Positions 59,476 through 64,000 of a stretch of 64,000 nt of DNA are shown here, piece by piece (the first letter of the stretch is position 1; every line of letters starts with the position of its first letter). Origin of the DNA: Cryptomeria japonica (taxonomy: Eukaryota; Streptophyta; Pinopsida; Cupressales; Cupressaceae); NCBI RefSeq assembly GCF_030272615.1, contig NW_026729177.1, forward strand, positions 1-64,000, given 5' to 3'. Position numbers and translations under genes: made by a program. The notes beneath the pieces are model-generated. The model made no database searches. It was given only the letters and a program-made list of their open reading frames with translations, and had not been told where the DNA came from.

Positions 59476-62400
59476 CTAAAGCAATGGATAATTCTCTAAA
59501 AATGATTCACAAAGCATACTTTTTTTTAATCCAGATAGTTGTTGCAGTAGAGCTTCTTCTTTTTTCCTTAGTACCATGTATGGATTGTTTTCCATTTTTG
59601 CATACCTCTCGTAGGAGAATGCTTGGTCAATCCGAAGGTCTTCTAAGGATTTCACTCTGGAGACTACAGTAAATGTTAGACCTTGTCTTTCTATTGCACT
59701 GATATTGATGGTTGCCTTTTGTAGTTTTAAACCTTGAGCTTTATGTATGGTCATAGCCCATGCCATTTTTATTGGTAGATGCCTAAGGTTGCCTAGTGAT
59801 ACTAGTGTTATGGGTACAAGTTTCGAGTCGTTTGGGTGCCATTGGGAACCACTATAGTTATCAAATTTGACCATGATATACATTGGTATGTCAGGTGGCT
59901 TGGAATTAAAGCTATAAATTATTTCAATTATCTCACCAAGAGCTCCATTGACAAGTCTTGTTTGTGTCCATAAGTTAGTTGTGAGCATGATTCACTGGCC
60001 TGGTGATGGTAGGACTTGCTTTTCAAATTGTTCATTGTCAGTGTCAATAGTTGTTTTGCTTGTAGTTGTTGTAGCTCTACTTATTGCAATTGGATGATTT
60101 AATTCCTTTAGCATTCGTTTATTGTGAAGGGTTACCATATCATTAGTAGCAAAGAGGTGGACTATAGTATCAAATTGCTTATTCACAGTTGGTGCTAGTT
60201 GGTCTTTTGTTCGTGTCATCAAGCTCTGCCAATCTTCTTGGGTCAGGTGTGCACTATGTATGTTTAGTAGTGTTTGGCGGAATTGTGATTTCTTTAGAGA
60301 TTCCCCTTGTTGGAGAAACATCATTTTTAGGGTGATAATTGTTGTAAATTGGTTCCAAAGTGTTATGGCATTTGAGTGCGATGTGTATATTGGTTTATCC
60401 ATTATAGGTGGTAGTTGGGTGAGGTCTCCAATTAAAATCATAGATATGCCTCCAAAGTATGAATGTTTATGATGAGGGAAAGCTTTGTGAAGTCGGCTAT
60501 CTATTTTCAACAATAGTTTTAGACCTATAAAGCTCATCTCATCAATGAGTATATATCTTATGTCCTTCAACTTTTCTTGGAACATTGTTAGTGCTTGGAC
60601 ATGTAGTGGTTGCATTTCTTTGATGGGGATTCATAGTGTTGAATGAATAGTTGTTGCATGAATGTTAAATGCAGCAATTCTAGTAGGAGCTAGTACGAGT
60701 ATTGGGTTTTTTTGTTGTGGTGAATTTTTGTGTAACATATTTTTTATAAAAATGATCAAGTATGATTTTCCTATACCCGCAGTTCCTTGTATGATCATGT
60801 GTAATGGTTTTTTGAACACATTGGTGTTATGATTTGAGACTACCAAAAGTGCTTTCTTTTGTTTTGCTGATAGGGTATTGGTGGGTGTATACTTTCTTGT
60901 TGGTACATGTTCGTCTAAGGTGGTTGTTTTCTTTATATTTATAAATTGTGATGCAATATCATGTAATTCATGTGGTATTTTGGTTTCAGCCCAATTATAG
61001 CTGGTGTCAAATTCACATTGGCCTAGTAATTCAAGTTTGTCCAAATTGTTATTGACTGTATGCCTCATTCTTGAAAATAGTTCCCACTCATTCATCTCTG
61101 ATGTGATAGTTATATTCATTTCATCTTCGTTGTTTACTTCTTCTTGGGAGCTAGCATTTTCTTTGATGTGTCGGATGATATGAAATACATCATATTTGTT
61201 TACATGCATTTGATGCCAATTGGTGATTATTGTGTCCTTGGTAACTCCTATATCAGTCATAATATTTCGAAAGTGTTTATATAGGAGCAATTCACTCCAA
61301 CAAAATGTTTCAAAATGTTTTGACTCTTCATTGGGTATACTATGGAATTTTGGGTAAACGTTAACAATGGCTTGTATTGTTCTCTCTTTCCATTTACATG
61401 ATTTATGACTTGGAATGTAGGTGTAAGATCTTGCAAATTTGAGTAATGTGATTGTCTCTAGCTCTGGAGGGTAGGCCATATAAGAGCATAAGTAACTATT
61501 TTCTTCAATAGTCTCATTTTGTGTTTTAGTTAATCAGTGTAGCACTTTCCATCCAACATTTAAAGTTGTAAATGGTTTGTTACAAACAAGGGGTAATTTT
61601 TGTAGCATATGGCAAGTTTCTTGCGCACCAATGTCACATTCTACTACAATCTCTGTCATGAATCTTTGATATGCTAGTACTGCTGGGTCATCTCTTTTTT
61701 GAGTTGTGGATATTCTTGTTAGCATAGCAGTACAACTTTCAGATGTTCTCTCTACTTTTGATGCATATTTGGAAATGTATTTTAGTACAAGTTCGTGTGA
61801 TATGATAGGTTGGCAATCGATATTAGCTCTCCATATTGAAATCATTTCTGGGTTGTGGATGTTGAGTCTATCATCATTTCTTGTAGGTTCATATTTCTTT
61901 GTGCCCATTTCATCACATAATAAGATAGAAGTACATTGTTCTTTCCATGGAGCTTTATATCGGCATTCTAGTTTTCTACCCTTCTTTCGTAAGCATGTGC
62001 TCTCTCTTCATTTTGTGTGTCTTTGCACATGGTTCACTAACTCTTTATAATCATCCAATGGATTTGTGGCTAATATGTCTATTGTGTTTAGGAGGCATTG
62101 ATCATCACATGGAGATTGGTATATCTGGTTGTTCCTATTTTTTGCTACACAAGGGTTCCAAGCGCTTATGTACTTATCAATTTTTTTTTGCTTTATCAAC
62201 ATCTTCATTATTTTCCCAATCTAGCTTGTCCATGACTAGCGCATCTTGGAGCCATAGGAACCCATGAATGTGTGTGGTTCCTCGGTGTTGCCATTCATAT
62301 CTGTACCAATAATTTGTCACACCAAAGAGTTTCTCAATAACTTCTTCATGAATTATGGTGAATCTTTGATGTAGGTATAATGATGTTCTATGCGGGTTAC

Positions 62401-63903
62401 TAATAACATTTTCAAGATGGTGCTTATTTGAATGCATGGAAAGCTCCATATTATTTGTGAGGAGTTGTTGGAGGTCTGGCCATTTTGTATCGGCTGCGCT
62501 TAGTGTGAAGAAGAGGGCAGGAGATCCTATTTGGTTTATCATGTTTGTTAATTCTAAATGACACATGTTCCAATATGGTTTGGTTTCTCTCATGGTAGAG
62601 CCAAAGTACAGTAATTTCGTAGCTAGTTGTGAGTCAAGGAGTTCTTTCAGGTATGCGCGTAAATTCTCAATAGTGGTTGGTAAGTGCTCTTCTGCATTTT
62701 TTTTCATGAAAATTGTTGCGAGCGATGGCTCCGATGACACATCATAAGGTTATAGATGTAGTATCAGAATATTAGATGTTGTCCAAATCTTCGATCATGG
62801 AATCGCATCAAGTGTAGTACATATTCATGCATCGTTATTTCCCTAGTTCTTGGTTGTAATTATAATCCAATTCTATTTGGGAAGAGTGTTGGAAATGCCA
62901 TATCCAGTAGGCCCTTAGTATTATATTCATTAATTGGGGTTAAGCCTATTTCTGGCCAGTCAATGATGTTATCTGTGGTGTCCTCTAGCTCTAGTGTTTT
63001 CTTAATTATCTGTAGTTCATGATGTTCGTTCGGTAGGTGGAATATAAATGATGATGAATTGGTTATCATACCCTCAACTTGGTCTTCATCAACATCTTCA
63101 CTATTTGCTACCATTACATCATCATTTGCTTTAATGGTGTGAAGCATGCTTGATACATTTGTTCTTTCCTTGAGGATTTGGTTTAGATTGTTATAATCTA
63201 TTGACGCATCTCTATAGTATGGGTCATATTTCACTTTGTATTGCAATGCATCCATAACACGACCCCTACTTACATAATAGTCATAGTAGTTTCCTTGAGC
63301 CTGGGGTCTGTGAACTATAAGGACATCTATCTCTCCCAATTTACATGGGAGCACATTTGCAATGTTTTGTATGTCTTGTGGGAAGCTAATTGTATGGCCA
63401 CTGTATTTATATTGGCCTCCAATTATATGGGTAACCTATAATATCGGGTTCACTCTAGCAATGAGCATTTCTTCTACTTGCGTCAATATCTTCAGCATAA
63501 TAGATTGATCCCCTTGGTCCATGATGTTATTGTGTAGTGAGAACCGGTTTACACTGTTTTCATGAATGCATCTCCTACAGGTAGGGGTTTGGCATGATGA
63601 GTGTGAAAGCATTCCTGGGTATTACTCTTTGCATATGTTACATACTTCCAAGTTAGAAAGCATGTCTATTTTCCTACGAAAGCTTTTCATTGCTGTCATG
63701 AATCTAGCATTAGCATTCAACCCCATTGTTTGCTTTATTTGATATCGCTCTTGTACTTGTAGTTTTTGGTGGGCTTGAGGATTTGTCACATTTGTAGATT
63801 TTCCGTTCGCAAGGTTAGTTTCATTTTGTTCTTTTCTTCTCAAATTCCTAAATATAGCTATTTGCTCCTTATGGCTGGCATAATATTTCAGCTTCTTTTT
63901 CAA
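59476..63903 (-). pseudogene. Helitron RepHel: HUH replication initiator + PIF1-like helicase
   Basis: Order on the minus strand: N-terminal region with VCNICKE; PCKLGEIDVLIVHRP (63340); MAFPTLFPN (62890); Helitron-like N domain. HUH motif THIHGFLWL near 62270; the two-tyrosine motif ELVLKYISKYASK near 61780; helicase Walker A GTAGIGKSYL near 60775; Walker B LIDEM near 60540; GDLTQLPP near 60410; AMTIHKAQGL near 59745. All catalytic residues I can check are present. Stops interrupt one phase; four are TGA where R (CGA) would fit (62008, 60631, 59992 and possibly 61534). Two shifts lie in T8/T9 runs (near 62698 and 62182) and cancel out. Confidence 0.9.
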
Positions 63904-64000
63904 TTTAGTTCTTTCTGATCTTGCATTTGTTTAGCGTGATTGGTGTTTCCTTGAGCACTAGAGTCAGCCGTCTAATTGCAGTATTCAATGGGAAAAACAT
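59476..64000 (-). mobile_element. Helitron, partial (runs off the window)
   Basis: Defined by its RepHel coding sequence. The 5' end lies beyond 64000. The 3' terminus is not located. Helitrons move by rolling-circle replication and often pick up gene pieces. Confidence 0.85.

Overview
The window is plant nuclear DNA from a large, repeat-packed genome. It holds five LTR retrotransposons nested inside one another, a plant L1-type LINE whose ORF2 ends in an RNase H domain, a solo LTR, a Helitron and a fragment of a pentatricopeptide-repeat (PPR) gene. No intact host gene, rRNA, tRNA or CRISPR array is visible. Stop codons in the decayed elements are mostly TAG, as expected from C-to-T decay of methylated CAG (CHG) sites in plant transposons. 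A gymnosperm or another very large plant genome is plausible, but the species cannot be read from the sequence.

Region 1-3126 is mostly AT-rich and unassigned, with one minisatellite, one GC-rich hairpin island and one strong hairpin. Region 3127-39707 is a single nest delimited by target-site duplications (TSDs). RE1 (minus strand, TSD ATTAT) was split by RE2 (minus, inside the end of RE1 gag), and RE2 by RE3 (plus, TSD CAAGT, inside the RNase H end of RE2). The 5' LTR of RE1 was split by RE4 (minus), and RE4 by RE5 (plus, TSD ATAAT, between protease and integrase). RE1-RE4 are Copia-type with a tRNA-iMet-like primer site and repeated polypurine tracts of the kind known from the Sirevirus lineage. 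RE2 and RE4 keep decayed gag-pol genes. RE1 and RE3 have no pol; they carry a shortened gag (coiled coil plus zinc knuckles) and a second, unrecognised gene of about 3.3 kb (called ORF2x here). RE5 is a Ty3/Gypsy-type element with gag and a protease-like domain but no reverse transcriptase.

Region 40650-57399 is bounded by imperfect inverted repeats of about 120 bp. Just inside them lie a 2-kb GA-rich arm (left) and a 1.3-kb CT-rich arm (right), suggesting a foldback-like element. Its AT-rich core received two non-LTR insertions: a 0.9-kb retroposon (16-bp TSD) and a LINE spanning 45117-55720 (14-bp TSD). The LINE was later hit by an LTR element of the RE2 family, which left a solo LTR. Region 57400-64000 has a short tandem duplication, a PPR pseudogene and a Helitron RepHel gene that runs off the right edge.

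The best candidate for something undescribed is ORF2x. It occurs in two diverged, nested, opposite-strand elements, has several conserved blocks including a KKKxKV nuclear-localisation-like motif, and in RE3 is preceded by a promoter-like spacer. In RE3 it is one 1115-codon frame with 19 internal stop codons (15 TAG) and no frameshift.
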